A stretch of DNA of 64,000 nt from Utricularia gibba (GCA_002189035.1 NEEC01000002.1:3557001-3621000); one strand, 5' to 3'. Counted from the stretch's first letter, positions 13,121-24,537 are shown. The notes: generated by a model not told the origin, from the letters alone. A program made the numbers and translations.

Positions 13121-13671
13121 TTGAGATCATACCGAGAAATCTTATGCCCCTTAGATTCGGAGATTGAGCACACATTTCTGTCGAAAAAGGGAGAATTAAT
13201 TTCTAATTCATCTATTGACGAAGAAATGACCGCTCAACCACCTATTGGAGTCCCCATTGTTCATGGAGAACATGAGCAACATCATCCTCAAATTTTTCCA
13301 GTTCTACCAATCACTAATCATAGCCCAGCACTAAGGACTGTAAAAGAAGAAATCACCGCCAACCATGCTGACAGACCACTTTGTATCATCTTTGATGTGG
13401 AAGTGGACTTTGAGCTACGCCCATATTTATTCCAGACACTTTCTAAGTTCGCTGGTTGAGAGAATGACGACCCAAATCGTCACCTTAGAGAGTTGCACAT
13501 GATTTGTGCATCCATGCGCCCAAAAGGTGCAACGAAGAACGAAGTCAAGCTGCGGGTCTTCCTTTTCACTTTCATTGAGCGAGACCTAGAGTGACTGAAC
13601 TACCACCATCCTCTATTGCTACCTGGGAGCAAATGGTTCAGAAATTTCTTAATCGATATGCATAATTTTGG
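13121..13671 (+). pseudogene. Athila-type gag remnant
   Basis: The frame from 13121 runs to a stop at 13457, and similarity continues past it. The later part contains the Athila gag hallmarks: a DPNRHLRELHMICASMRPKG block, then KLRVFLF, then SKWFRNFL, which match the gag core helices that package element RNA. Several internal stops and a frameshift occur, and the C-terminal zinc-knuckle region is absent. The preceding leader (12975-13120) is T-rich and its long Phe-rich frames are low complexity. Confidence 0.75.
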
Positions 13672-13747
13672 GTATATGAATAATACCTAGAATCATTCAC
13701 TGAGATAGCATTTGCTACCTTAGAGCGAATGCTACCTTGCTGATTCT

Positions 13748-14145
13748 AGGTATATGAATAATACATTTTTTTGACACCATATAGAGGTCAAAGGTACCAT
13801 CTGGAAGAGTTTCGTGCTAATCCATGGGTTAGAAATCCTATAAACATGTATAATTATCAACACTCTTCACTGCGTTTTGTAATTGAGAGATATCTTGGTG
13901 TATGTAAGGCAAAATTTGACATGGTTAACAAACCTCCTTGGGGATTTTCATGGTAAGATCAAGTGCTTATTGTACCATCAATTATGTCAGTTTGCAATTT
14001 TATCAAGAGAGTTGATGCAAATGATCCGAGTTTCTTACATTTTGAAACTAATAATTGGACTCCACCATATAATCCTCAAACAATTCTACCAGCAGCAAAG
14101 TTTTTGCATCCTCAACTAAGATGGATATATGAATGCCTTACCTAA
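13748..14145 (+). pseudogene. Harbinger transposase, C-terminal part
   Basis: From 13774 the sequence encodes TPYRGQRYHLEEF and then HSSLRFVIERYLGVCKAKF. This is the conserved C-terminal region of Harbinger DDE_4 nucleases; the E of VIERYLG is the third catalytic acidic residue. A stop follows at about 13954, and the frame continues in a neighbouring phase with DQVLIVPSIMSVCNFIKR, the usual tail. It is the continuation of 11140-11691, displaced by the Athila insertion. A run of seven T at 13765-13771 shifts the frame just before it. Confidence 0.8.
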
Positions 14146-14639
14146 TGCAGTATGTGCATCAATTAGTAGGATGAATTAAAAATGTCTCCTAGTATCAAGT
14201 TTAGTTTATCTCTTTTTTTTTAGAGTTTATGTAACTCAAACTATTGTTTATTATGCATGTTATTACGATTAAATGAAATTTTTATTGATATTACTTTCTT
14301 ACATATTACAATTCATATAACTATAGAAATATTAATAAATATATTAAAATATGAAAAAAATAATTATCAATTATATATATATATATAACTTAAAAACATT
14401 GATTTATAATTATAATTATAAAAAGCATTTATATGAATAAAAGGGTATTTTAGACTTTTATTTACAAATTTTGAAAATTATATCAAACACTATTAACTTT
14501 TACTTATGACTTTTATAAATAAGTTAAAACAAACAACTTCTATTTATTTTTTACTTTAAGTTAACTTTTAGTGCCTCCTATTTATAAGTTAATTTATTAT
14601 AAGTAATGTAAAACAACATCATTGAATGCAATCATCATG

Positions 14640-15900
14640 TTACAAATGATAGGAATATATCCATTGACTTTACCGCACTATTTGACAAAACTATGAAAGT
14701 GGCAAATGAACACCATGTATCTATCTTATGATATTTTATTTCAAAAGCCTCCAAGGATTGTAAATATCCATATGATATTTTATCATTGCGAAGAGGTAGT
14801 TAAACAATATGGAATACATTAGAGTTTTTGGATTCTTCTGTTTTATACAAATTCTAAAAGAAAAAGATTTTAGTTAGATCTTAAATTTGACCTAAGAATT
14901 CTACTAGGTTCTGGAGACACTTGCAAAACCTATAGAATCCTCAATCTATGAACAAATCAAGTTGAGTTAAGTGGGGATATGATAGGGGATGAGAGAAAAT
15001 TTATGATTGATGTAAATCTGCACTCACTTCCAACTGACTCTTACTATTATTCAACTATATTAAATCTACTTCCTAATATTGAGAAGGAATAAGAGTTAGA
15101 AAATTCTACTGAGAATTGTAATATCATCACACCTATAAGTTTTCAATTGTACTCTCACCTCTCGACGATTGAAAAAGAACACATTGACGAGGAAGTGTGC
15201 AACTCCTCTAATGATCTTGATCATGGTTCACCTCATATTGAAAATAATTGCACTAGAACAGCACACATTGATGACTTGTTTTTGGAATAAGAAAAAAAAA
15301 TCTGAATAAGAATGTTGATGATTCTCATCTCAATACTTTTTGTTAACTTGAGAATTTTAGAATATGATGAAGAAATTGAGGACAATATTAACTTGAATCT
15401 ACAAACTGGCTTTGTTCCGTAATTTTTACAAGAAATTCTAGACTCTAAAGGATCAATGATGAAATAGATGAAGAAAAAAAAATCTTTATGAAAAATATGT
15501 TTGTCATTTTATTAGCACAAGTCCTATAAAAACATGAAGATTAACATGAAAATTGAGATCAACCTCCAAATATAAAGTATAAGTCCATTTCTAATATTTT
15601 GAATAAGTGTCTATTGATCTATGAATCCATCAACACTTAAGAGGCATTAAAAGGCCATGGATGAAATAAATCAATGTATGATAAACTAGTATATATTGAA
15701 GACCATGATATCCGGGAAGTAGTGTATAAACTTGAAAATGCTAAAGTCCTTGAACTTAAATGGATTAGAAAACCAAAACTATATCATTATTGTATTGTGA
15801 ATAAGTTGGAGTCAAAGTTGGTGGCTTTAGGGTATCTACAAAAGGTTGGAGTAGACAATATAGAACCCTTTGAAATGCTGGTCATTTTTTATTGGTAGTT
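14640..15900 (+). pseudogene. Copia element 2: integrase-RT linker and RT remnant
   Basis: At about 14870-15010, stops aside, the frame shows the copia linker pattern (FDLRILLGSGDTCKTYRILN, then a VELSGDM block). At 15674-15898 an RT N-terminal segment appears: KWIRKPKL, ESKLVALGYLQKVGVDN and EPFEM, corresponding to the K-W-x-K...A-x-L-V-A-x-G-Y motif of copia RT. YVDD and RNase H are not found. These pieces continue the gag at 7604 after the Harbinger insertion. Non-functional. Confidence 0.7.
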
Positions 15901-16195
15901 GTACTACCTTCGCATCAAATGCACTTTTCATTCATACAAGAGGAATGTTGGTTGATGAAGAAGGAGTTGATCCATTTTCTAAGCAACTAGATGCAAAAAT
16001 GTTGGAAGATGAAGGTTCATGACAAAGAAGATGATGATGGCATGGGACTCTTAACGCTAGAGTCAAGTAAAATTAAATTTCTCAATAAACAATCTATTGA
16101 TATTAAAGATCGAGAATGAGAACACTAGCCCATTACATATGGAAAATCACATGGGATGCTTGGCTTGCAAGAGAAAATTGACTTCATATTGGAAA

Positions 16196-17692
16196 TGTTG
16201 GGTTTCTTGTAGACATCTTATGTCATAAAAATAGCGGAATTTAAAAATTTTTGAGAAACCCCCAACGCAAATATTGGAATACGGTATACATCAGACAAAG
16301 GGATGCTGAAAATACCTTTAAGAGGACTCTGTTGTTCACCAACAACCAATAGTAGACAACCTCTATGGTATCCACATGTCGAGCACTCCGTCGATAACCT
16401 TCTCAAAGCTGTTGAATGCTGGTCGATCTCCTCAGGTGCTAGTAGAAAAATTCGCCCCCTTGTGGATGAATCTCAGAGAGAACAAAGATCATGGAAGATC
16501 TGTAGATCTAAATCTTTTGATAGATATTTGGTGACATATCAAATCAAATCTCCGTAAAGATTTCATCTTGTGGAGATATATATATGCTCCAAATCTTATC
16601 TATACAAGATCTTTTATTTTGAGTTTAATCAATATTAATCTCAAAATAACTCTCTATTTAATTTATCTACTTTATCAATTACATCTCATGCAATTGTGTC
16701 ATTCTATTTTATATCGATGAGTGACTCCACTATTGTATGTGACCTTATAGACTTCTTCAATCAAGGCTGTAAAAATGGATTTATTAATTAACTCTTAATT
16801 AATCAAATCCATCATTATCGATCATGAGTGATGTCTAGCAACATATCATGATCCCCAAGATGTAAGAATAATTAGGTGAACTGATTGAGTTTTTCCATGA
16901 CCAGTCACCATGCAATAAACAGTTTTCATCATATTTATATCTCATTCAATACCAGAACATGGGTGTGTCTTTCTGATGTATCGAACTCATAATTGCATTC
17001 AAACACTAACACTCAATGACCTACTCAAACAATTCAAGTGTCATTACCTTGGGCCCAAGACTTACTGTTAGGCTTTGATGCAATTACTTGAGATATGATC
17101 TCATCGTTAACATGAGTGATGAATCCTTTATTGGTCAATCAACTATCTCCAACCTTAAGGAGTTACATCTCTACTCATCCATATTAGGCAAACCATGGTT
17201 AGGCTCCCATTAGTAATGAGCGAAAATGTGAGCTTAAGATCAAGATAACTTTGTTGACCTCAAGTCTAAGCTTACTTACACGACTGTCATGTTCGAGATC
17301 TTGCTACTGACACTTGGTTAGCTTCCCATAGTAGCATCTTGAAGATGAGTCATCCAGTGAAACAATTCTCTAATCGACACCCACACATAGGTTCTAATAA
17401 TTTCATTACATCAATTGTGAGAACCATTGCCTAAACAGTTTAGGCAACTCAATGTGTGCCAATTTATCTGTATTTATGATATCCTTATTTGACAAACACT
17501 CTAGCCAAGGAATTTTTAACTTGAACATGAATGCTTAAAGAATCTGACATTATGATCTCATCATAATTTCTATAGCACATAGATCAAGTAGAGGATTTTA
17601 TCAATAATGTAAACTTGATCACAATTCAAGGTAAACATCAAAAGATAAGATTTGCTAATGAGTTGATTGTCCTTAGAACACATACACCAACA
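16196..17692 (-). mobile_element. Solo copia-type LTR, family E, copy 1
   Basis: This 1497-bp block begins TGTTGGGTTTC and ends CACCAACA, with matching TGTTGG/CCAACA termini. It is nearly the same, end to end, as 57695-59197. On the minus strand it shows an LTR-like order: a TATA-rich segment, then the AGTGCTC...GTGGATACCATAGAGG region, a splice-donor-like AAAGGTA, and a GCGTTGGGGG...TTCCGCT tail. No PBS or coding sequence adjoins either end. Flanks are GGAAA and TGAAA (4 of 5 match), a possible decayed TSD. Confidence 0.8.
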
Positions 17693-17912
17693 TGAAAGCT
17701 ATGATTAGATGAAAGTATAGAAGACTCCAAACTCAATGCTCCCATTCGAACCATTGGATTTTGGACCTATGAATATCGGAATTCAATTTCATTTGGCAGA
17801 GTTAGTTACATTATTTTCACAAATAAGAAAAGTTTCTCATTTCTAAGTATTGAATATCCAAAGTTTTCGCATTCTCCATTTCTTCTACTCAAAATCCAAA
17901 TTAGTAGATTCT

Positions 17913-19496
17913 TGATGTTGTGTTTTATATTTAGTTTTTAGTATTAATAGGCTAGAAATACTCAAATTAAGGGAGAAAATAGCCCAAAGAATGTTGGTTT
18001 CAATTTTGCATGATGAAAACTTGAATGGATCTAATTTTTTTCTTAATTTGATGACACAGAAGGCCTACTGTTAAATAAACTCATGTGTGCAGCCCATTTA
18101 GATTGGGCTGCATGATGTAAACAATTGACAAGTTATTTTAGAATAGGGGAAAAGTTGAAAATATAGATTTGGGCAAGAAACTGCATTTGGAAGAAAGAGA
18201 GCAAATAAGAGGGAGAGTAAAACAAGTCAAAAAGGCCAATTACCGATACCTAGAGGGAGCTCTCCTTGAGGAAGTTATTTTTCAAGCAAGTTGCAGATGT
18301 GAAGAACAACTTGAGGCGAGAAGTTGGAATAAATAGCACAATCATCACTCTGAGCTGTGAAAGGAGAAGCTTTGACAAGGTTGAAACCATCGATGAGTGA
18401 GAAGGAAGGTAGTACTATTCACTTGCTGAAAGAGAGAGCAACAACTTAGCCACTTGCTTATTTGCTTAAATTTCTAGCATTTTTGTCACTTTTACTTCAA
18501 TATTTTTTCTCACCTTATGACTTAAATGTTTTATCCACTTCATTATGGGTTTATTTCAGCTATTCTTGATTAACATTCAAAACAAAAGAGATACCATCAG
18601 CATCTCTATTCCAAAAGTTTGAACTTAGCCACTTGCTTATTTGCTTAAATTGTTCATGCTATTTATATTTTGACTGTAACTTTTGCTCTGTGCGATTAAA
18701 ATAACATTTTATATGTTATGTTTCTACTTCCCACCTTAATGATGTGCACAAGAATTTTTATTTACTTTGTTTAAGTAGTACTCAACTCACAAAAATAATA
18801 TTCTACATTTGATCCTAATCCCTATATCTCATATATTTACAGATTGATGAGGTCAAAAGTATATCTTGTCAATTATGTTCAATTGAGTCATTCTTCTCAG
18901 ATACTTTTGGCTAATTTTGATTTTTCCAAATTCCCTCAAGATTTTGTAGTACTTAAAAGCATGATAACAAAGAAAATATTGTAAAAAATGAAATCAAACA
19001 TCAAATTAAATATTAAAGAACATAGTAAAATAGTTATACGCAGAGAGACGCAAACAAGACTTTATCGTAGATCATTCGCCGCAAACATATACAGTACATG
19101 TTTGACTCTAACATATAAAAACTAATGAAAAACAGAATGAAATGAAACAAACGAGATTGGACTCAATTTTAGACTCCTAGATTAATTCAAAGATTTGGGC
19201 TCTTCAAAAACTTGATGTAGTTCCTTATATAGATGTAGACATCTGATGATCTTTCTTTGTTGATTTGTCGTATTTTCCATTTAAATCTTTTAAAATAAAA
19301 TCCAAGTTTTTTAAGATGTTCAAAAAAAGTTTAAAATGGAACTACTAGTCAACTACCACAAATACTATTAAATTATTCTAGTCGAAATTTTTTTCCACAA
19401 ATAATTAAAATTTAAGTTTATTTTTTATTTGGGTTTCTATGTATTTCATTCACAAATAGTAAAGTTTAATATTAATGGTTTAGTGGTTTTGAGTTT
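17913..19496. other. No gene recognised; repeat-like, with a short duplication
   Basis: AT-rich DNA following copia 2. A 29-base segment (acttagccacttgcttat...) at 18444-18472 recurs at 18623-18651. The 18050-18450 stretch looks like an untranslated repeat leader but could not be assigned to any family. No coding motif was found. Confidence 0.45.
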
Positions 19497-20851
19497 TTTT
19501 AAGTGTTATTTTCTCAGTATTATTTAGGTTGTTTTTATGTTTATATGTGATTAAAGTTGTCTAATTAAGAGTCTATAATATGAGATTTAGATTTTTATCT
19601 AGTTTAGGATAATTATCCTATATCTTGTATTTTATCTAATATATTTGCTAGTTTTATTTAAGTTTTTCTAAAACTACACACATGATAGGAAGTGAGAGAA
19701 AGAGGGTAGAAGATGGCGACAATTTGGATCTTCCCGAGCTGACATCCCCTTGATTTCTGGAAGACTGCAGATACTTAATCATGAGCCTTGACGTACGGAA
19801 CACAAGAGTCTTTGATAGGCGACATCATTAGTGTACCAGTGTTAGAGTAGAGCTTTCGTGCAAGTCACTCCCAATTCATAGCAGAACCAAGGGGACACGA
19901 AAGCTTAGACCCTCAATGAAGTTCAGTTCTGTTCAGACATTGAACAATTAACTTCCTAGTTTACTTTAAACTTTTGTTTCTCTCTATAGAGGATTTTCGT
20001 CTAGCTTCTCTCTAGAGTATGTTTTCGTTTCCTTTAGTTTGTATGGCCATTCGCGGCTAGACACTTCCGTTTCTAGGTTAGGATACTCCCAGATTTATAT
20101 TTCGTTAGCTTATCTTCATCTCTTCTTTGAATCCAAACGGGTTTCGCATGTTTTCGCGCAACCATGTTACAATCTTTCTGTAACAGTCCCCTTATTTAAG
20201 ATTCATGGTTAGCGGATCACTACCAGGTAGTTTTGAAAAGGAGTAAGGTGGAAGGCACCAGCTGATGCCCTTTTGGTAGGAGGAAGACTACGTTTTGTCT
20301 GCGGCTGTACCTCAAGATCAATGAGCAGATAGTGACCTCGTATCTGGACTCATTGGGTCATTGGCAACACTCGGGCACACGCGCGCAATTCGACTGTGAG
20401 GAGACGTTGGCAGAACCTATTATCCTTACGTTCGTCCAAGGAGGAGTAACATCGAGCTATTCTCATGCCTTCTTGCAAGAGAGTGTAAGAGAGGGTAAAC
20501 AATTCTTTACTCCTATAATCGAATACTTAAGAAGACCAGAAAAGAGTGAAGACGCAACGAATATAGCTAAGCAGGATTCCAAACTCAAGAACATTCATTT
20601 TATTTAAGGTTCATTGCTTACGTTTATTTCTGTTGTTTGTTTACAACCCTCTTACCCCCTTACTCAAGCTTCATCATTTACGTTTTTCGCACCTTTATTC
20701 TGAAAACTCATTTACAAATCGTGACAGTTGTATTCGGTGTAACATCAACTTTCACTGAAAAACAACTCCTCGCGTTTGACACTCGTACTACACTTTTGTA
20801 TTTTACGAGTTTTAAAAATATTAAAATTTGTTATGAAAACGACACGCATCA
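19497..20851 (+). mobile_element. Solo LTR, family C, with AGTTT target-site duplication
   Basis: This 1355-bp element starts TTTTAAGTGTTATTTTCTCAG (a mutated TGTTAAGT) and ends CGACACGCATCA. AGTTT at 19492-19496 is repeated exactly at 20852-20856. No PBS follows the right end and no PPT precedes the left end, so it is a solo LTR. The sequence matches, inverted, 44422-45275 and 59689-60694. It is related to family A: both begin TGTTAAGT and end ACACGCA[AT]CA, which suggests the same Athila-type lineage. Confidence 0.85.
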
Positions 20852-20856
20852 AGTTT

Positions 20857-22302
20857 ATAGTTTGAAGTTGAAATTTGAGAGAAATTTGCTCCACCTAAAA
20901 TGGTTAATTGTCATTGAGAAATGCAATTGACGTAAATTAAGTAATGCATTTAATTACAATATTTAGTTTTTAGTATTTAAATATATTTGATTGAATCTCA
21001 AAAATAGAATTCAGTACGGTTGAAATATATAATGCATACCATAACACACAATAAGATCTCCAATATATTGTTAAGTACTGTGTACAAACCTTTGTTTTGT
21101 TTCAATTCCACTCCGCCTATTCCTTATTATTATTCCTCCTTAGACAAAGTCAATTAGCAACTACTTTTGTTTAGAAAGACACCTTATTAGAATTGCATGA
21201 TTTATAGTTGATCCGCCATAGCAGTGGTGGAGCTTAGTCTTGACCAAACCACTTTTCAGTTAAATTTTATATTTCCTTTAAAATATTTATTTAATTTCCG
21301 TGAATTGGGCCGGGCCATCCACTCGTGATTTGAAAAAAATTGAATGAGAGTTTTATTTTAATTGTATCAGATAATAATACTAATGTACTCTTTGGTTCTA
21401 TTTGAAATTTTCTTAGTTTCATCTACAATTGACAATCAAGGATTTTTTTATGCATCAGAAGGCTCCATCATAATACTGCACTTGGACGGTATCTTGGGAA
21501 TTTGAATTACATAAAAAAGTTTTTATTCGTAAAATAAAAAAAAATAAACAAAAGTTGTTTTAACCCCAACCAACCCCATCTGCAGCTAAACTCATCATCA
21601 TATGATTTTATTTTTCCATCATAAAATAATCATTTTATCTAATTACTACAAGAAGTATAGCATAGAATGAAATTGGATAATTATATGGAAGACGTCCACC
21701 ATGAAACTAACTCTAGATCCATAACTAACCCACAACCCAATATCGCAATTGCTAAAGCACTCTATCGAATTATTAAATTAGATGGGAAGGAAATGAAATG
21801 AAGTAATCCATGCAATTCAGTTATTTCTATCGAGGGAAAGAAAACAGATTTTATGAGAATCTAATAAATAATATAGAAATCATATTGAGCGAAAAGAAAA
21901 AAAAATCCTTCGAGTGTGCTTTATCAAGTGATAAATAGAGCACTTGATTGAGTGTAAGAAAATGATTACGAAATTCATTTTGTATGTTTCAAACTCACCT
22001 AATGGAAAGAATTCCATCAAGTGCGATGGATGCCTGTACAAAACTCAAGTCTTTTGCCAAGGAATTCTACTGACATTGCTGTACTCTCACGGAACTCAAG
22101 TGAATTTTGGTAACTTCCAAAACGTGGTGGGCAAAAATTTGGTTTGTGGAACTGCAAGCAGCTTTTTATTTGCATAGATATCTTTTCTGTCGTTGGATGG
22201 CACAAATCATCCTTCCACAACGAAGTTGTATAACATGAACAACAGGAGTTGAACAAGTATGAACTTCGTCCGCCAACAAGCAAACAGCCGCAGGCCACGA
22301 CT
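20857..22302. other. No recognisable gene
   Basis: AT-rich intergenic DNA downstream of the FKBP gene. Short frames at 21944-22298 are not supported by any motif and partly overlap DNA beyond the FKBP stop. It may include the FKBP 3' UTR near 22000-22302. Confidence 0.4.
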
Positions 22303-23866
22303 CTATTTCACAGAAAGTAGCTCCACGTCGAGCTGTGTATTGAAGATCCAAAATCATTTCAAAGAAACAACCAAGTGCAGACGGCTGATTGCTTTGTGTG
22401 TTGTTCCCTGCTTAAAACCATCATTTCTTACCTCGATTGTCGCATTCGGGGGATTTCCTGCACCCCTTTACTTCCATAAGCGAGCTCAGGTGGTACTATC
22501 AGCAACCGCTGCTTACAAATCAAAGACAAGACTAAGCTATTTCCGTTTGGAAGGTGCTAGGAATTAATGCGGGCACCTGGCCTCCTGCCCTCATTCCTCG
22601 AACACCCAGGTCTAATCCTTTAAGGACTCTCCCCCTCTCGGACTGACCAACGTCGAATCCATATGGCTAAATGGAAAGGCACCGGTTGAAAGAACAGTAA
22701 GGTGTAGTTTTCATACAAGCAAAGCACACACCCTTAAACGCCAGAATGGTTACTGATCATGCCGTACCGTTCCACCGGTAACACCAAGGCCCTGCCTGCT
22801 GGTCATGAAAGTGATGCCTTTCCACTTTGCGACATAATGAACCTGAAACATGACATCGCCCCCAAAAAACATGATACCAGCAATAACAAAAGAAGGTTGA
22901 GATAAAATATGTTATGCCTTCAAAAGCAAGCCATGCTGTTTGACCAACAACTCAATGCTTGTAAGTTAGACAAAACAATTTTAATGATGCCAATCATACT
23001 GCAACCCGAGATCCTTTTTCAGCTTCAGGTCCTCCCCCAACCTTCAAATCATAGTACCTGCCACAAATCCAGCCTATCAGAGTGCTGGGATTTTTTTTTT
23101 TTTTTTTGAAAAGGGGGAATGCTTGACAACCCAATGTATTAAATAACTAACTTCAGAGTTACCGGTTGCTGGTTCGGCTGTTCTAAGCTGCAGGATATCT
23201 ACAACAATAGCTTATGAGAAGGCTATTACTGGTAATGCAGAATAAAGATAACCATTTCCGGGTATGTTACTAACTTCCGAATATTCACTTTCAGGTATTT
23301 TTGCTGCTCTGAGCTGCAGAAACAGCAGAAATTCTGAGTCTAAGAGTGCCTGTTAACGAGAGAGCAAGAAAGCGGAATCTTACAGCTCTCCTACTGGTGC
23401 TAACAGCTTCAGCTGCGTCAGATAAAGCAATTCCAGCCCCTGAATAACAGAAGAAAATATGCAATCACCACAGGGTAATGAGAAATTTAAAAAAGCTTAG
23501 CAATTCAAGGGGATACTTGTTCAGACAATCAAATCATCAATAAAACATAGAAAAAAAATATTGAATCTAAAGACTTACCCGCTACAAGAAGAGAACCCAT
23601 TAATGCCCTCCTTCCTTGACTCTGCAATGCAACTTTCCCTTCAGAGTGCTCCGAAAATTGGGAAGAACACCGGCATGTGAAAAGCGATTGATTCATCAAC
23701 AAGCGTCTGCTTCCTGTTGAATAATGAGTACTTATTATCCAAATACAAGGATCTAGAGGATTTTAGTTATACAGAGCGACCAACTGATACCGAGGCGGAA
23801 CTTAGCGCAATTCATGAAAGCAACTGCATGTTTCGGTGGATGGCAGGGGAGAAGTGCGAGCTCCAT
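22303..23866 (-). pseudogene. FKBP18-like peptidyl-prolyl isomerase, thylakoid-lumen type, with frame damage
   Basis: Nine exons with GT-AG introns can be read: 23866-23791, 23713-23579, 23439-23384, 23313-23275, 23057-23000, 22842-22768, 22666-22577, 22508-22432, 22332-22303. Exons 1-2 give a chloroplast-type leader and then a twin-arginine, hydrophobic lumen signal (RRALMGSLLVA, ending near AEA). The FKBP core follows: YYDLKVGGG, WKGITFMTSRQGLG, PYGFDVGQSERG, VLKGLDLGV, LLIVPPELAYGSKGVQEIP, ELLSVK. This family (EC 5.2.1.8) catalyses prolyl isomerisation; motif order and size (about 215-230 residues) fit plant FKBP18. Exon 8 has five C where six are needed (about 22450), shifting the frame before the last exon, and a stop (22303-22305) falls after SVK, where relatives seem to continue. 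I could not find the short exon expected before YYDLK. It could be a pseudogene or a gene with a sequencing indel. Confidence 0.8.
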
Positions 23867-23999
23867 TCTCTTTTCTCAGCCTTGAAGTTGGTAGGCTTGG
23901 GGGATGAATGAACGAAGGCCAGATGTTTTAGTAGCTTGCTTCCTTCCGATCCACATCCTCAACTGCATGTTGAATTAAGGATTCGACGGATGTAATACG
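23867..23999 (-). other. Putative FKBP 5' UTR/promoter region
   Basis: Lies directly upstream of the FKBP start codon and precedes AT-rich repeat DNA. No clear TATA box is visible in this short stretch, so promoter placement is by position only. Confidence 0.3.
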
Positions 24000-24284
24000 T
24001 GTAAAATCCAATTGCAAAATAAACATAAATGTTATATTTAATTGATTATTAATAATTTATAATAATTATAAAATTTATTATTTTATCTTAATTTATCTAT
24101 GTGATATTATTTATTTTAATATTCATACTCAAATCGAACTAGTTTTGATATGATTAAAATTTATCTTTCATGATTATAAATAGTGTTAAAATCATAAATC
24201 GATCTAATTTTTATCATCTAAATCTAATGAATTTCTTTATTTTTTTATTGAAACACAAATCAATACAAAACTTATCTTGATTAC
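24000..24284. repeat. AT-rich repeat unit, copy 1
   Basis: Resembles 35960-36290 and, more weakly, 36300-36500: shared order of a GTGTAAAATCCAAT-like start, a TTAATTGATTA core, a GAGATTGT/GTGATATT segment and a TTCTTATTTTTTTA...CAAACCAATAC end. The Tat element is inserted at its right edge. Confidence 0.5.
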
Positions 24285-24537
24285 TGTTGCGGGCGAAAAT
24301 CGGTGTAAAGGTTTGAATCGATTTTCGGGCTCAGGAAGTGATCGGAAATGCAATTTCTTTTTATACTTCTTTCTGTGATCTGTTCGTCTCAACCGGGTGA
24401 AATGGATGTAGGCAGAGATTTTTTACGTGGAAACCAACGTGAGACGGAAAAACCACGGAGCTGTCGGAGCTTGACGGTGAAGACTTCTACTAGACGGAGG
24501 TAATTGAAAAAGCGATACAAGTTTTTGAGTATAAGAG
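24285..24537 (-). mobile_element. Partial 3' LTR of the Tat element
   Basis: Matches 35382-35631, the downstream (R/U5) half of the 5' LTR, and stops abruptly at GAGTATAAG where the family A LTR begins. The upstream half (counterpart of 35632-35924, U3) is not found anywhere to the right, so it was deleted with the nested insertions. Confidence 0.9.

Larger units (their letters stand above)
11692..13671 (+). mobile_element. Athila-type gypsy fragment: 5' LTR, PBS and gag
   Basis: The 5' LTR (family A) spans 11692-12950 (1259 bp, TGTTAAGTGTC...ACACGCAACA). A PBS follows six bases later, then a T-rich leader and a gag-like frame. Everything downstream of gag (protease to 3' LTR) is gone. The fragment ends at about 13671 in filler DNA. 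It lies within the DDE domain of a Harbinger transposase. Confidence 0.85.
8259..14620 (+). mobile_element. PIF/Harbinger DNA transposon, split by an Athila insertion
   Basis: It contains the two genes typical of the superfamily: a Myb/SANT-like ORF (9589-9920) and a DDE transposase (11140-11690 and 13748-14145). The left end begins GGGGGTCTTTTGTTT and the right end is a degenerate counterpart ending AAAACAACATC, with ATT on both sides. Termini and TSD are therefore tentative (Harbinger TSDs are usually TWA). The long AT-rich leader (8460-9580) and the spacer (9920-11100) hold no other gene that I can recognise. It sits within copia element 2. Confidence 0.65.
7276..17912 (+). mobile_element. 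Copia element 2 with nested Harbinger, Athila and solo LTR
   Basis: A pair of diverged direct repeats, 7276-7492 and 17693-17912 (starting TGAAAGCTATGATTAG, ending near CCAAATTAGTA), frames copia-type coding remnants and is read as the two LTRs. Between them lie a gag start at 7604, an integrase-RT linker at about 14640-15050 and an RT block at 15674-15898, all on the plus strand. The remainder is filled by a PIF/Harbinger element (about 8259-14620), an Athila fragment nested in that, and a family E solo LTR (16196-17692). All reading frames are broken. No convincing PBS was identified after the left LTR, and the TSD is not clean. Confidence 0.65.

Noticed and set aside
12970-13167. Phe/Ser-rich open frames
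   Set aside because: They come from the T-rich leader after the Athila primer site; low complexity, no motif.
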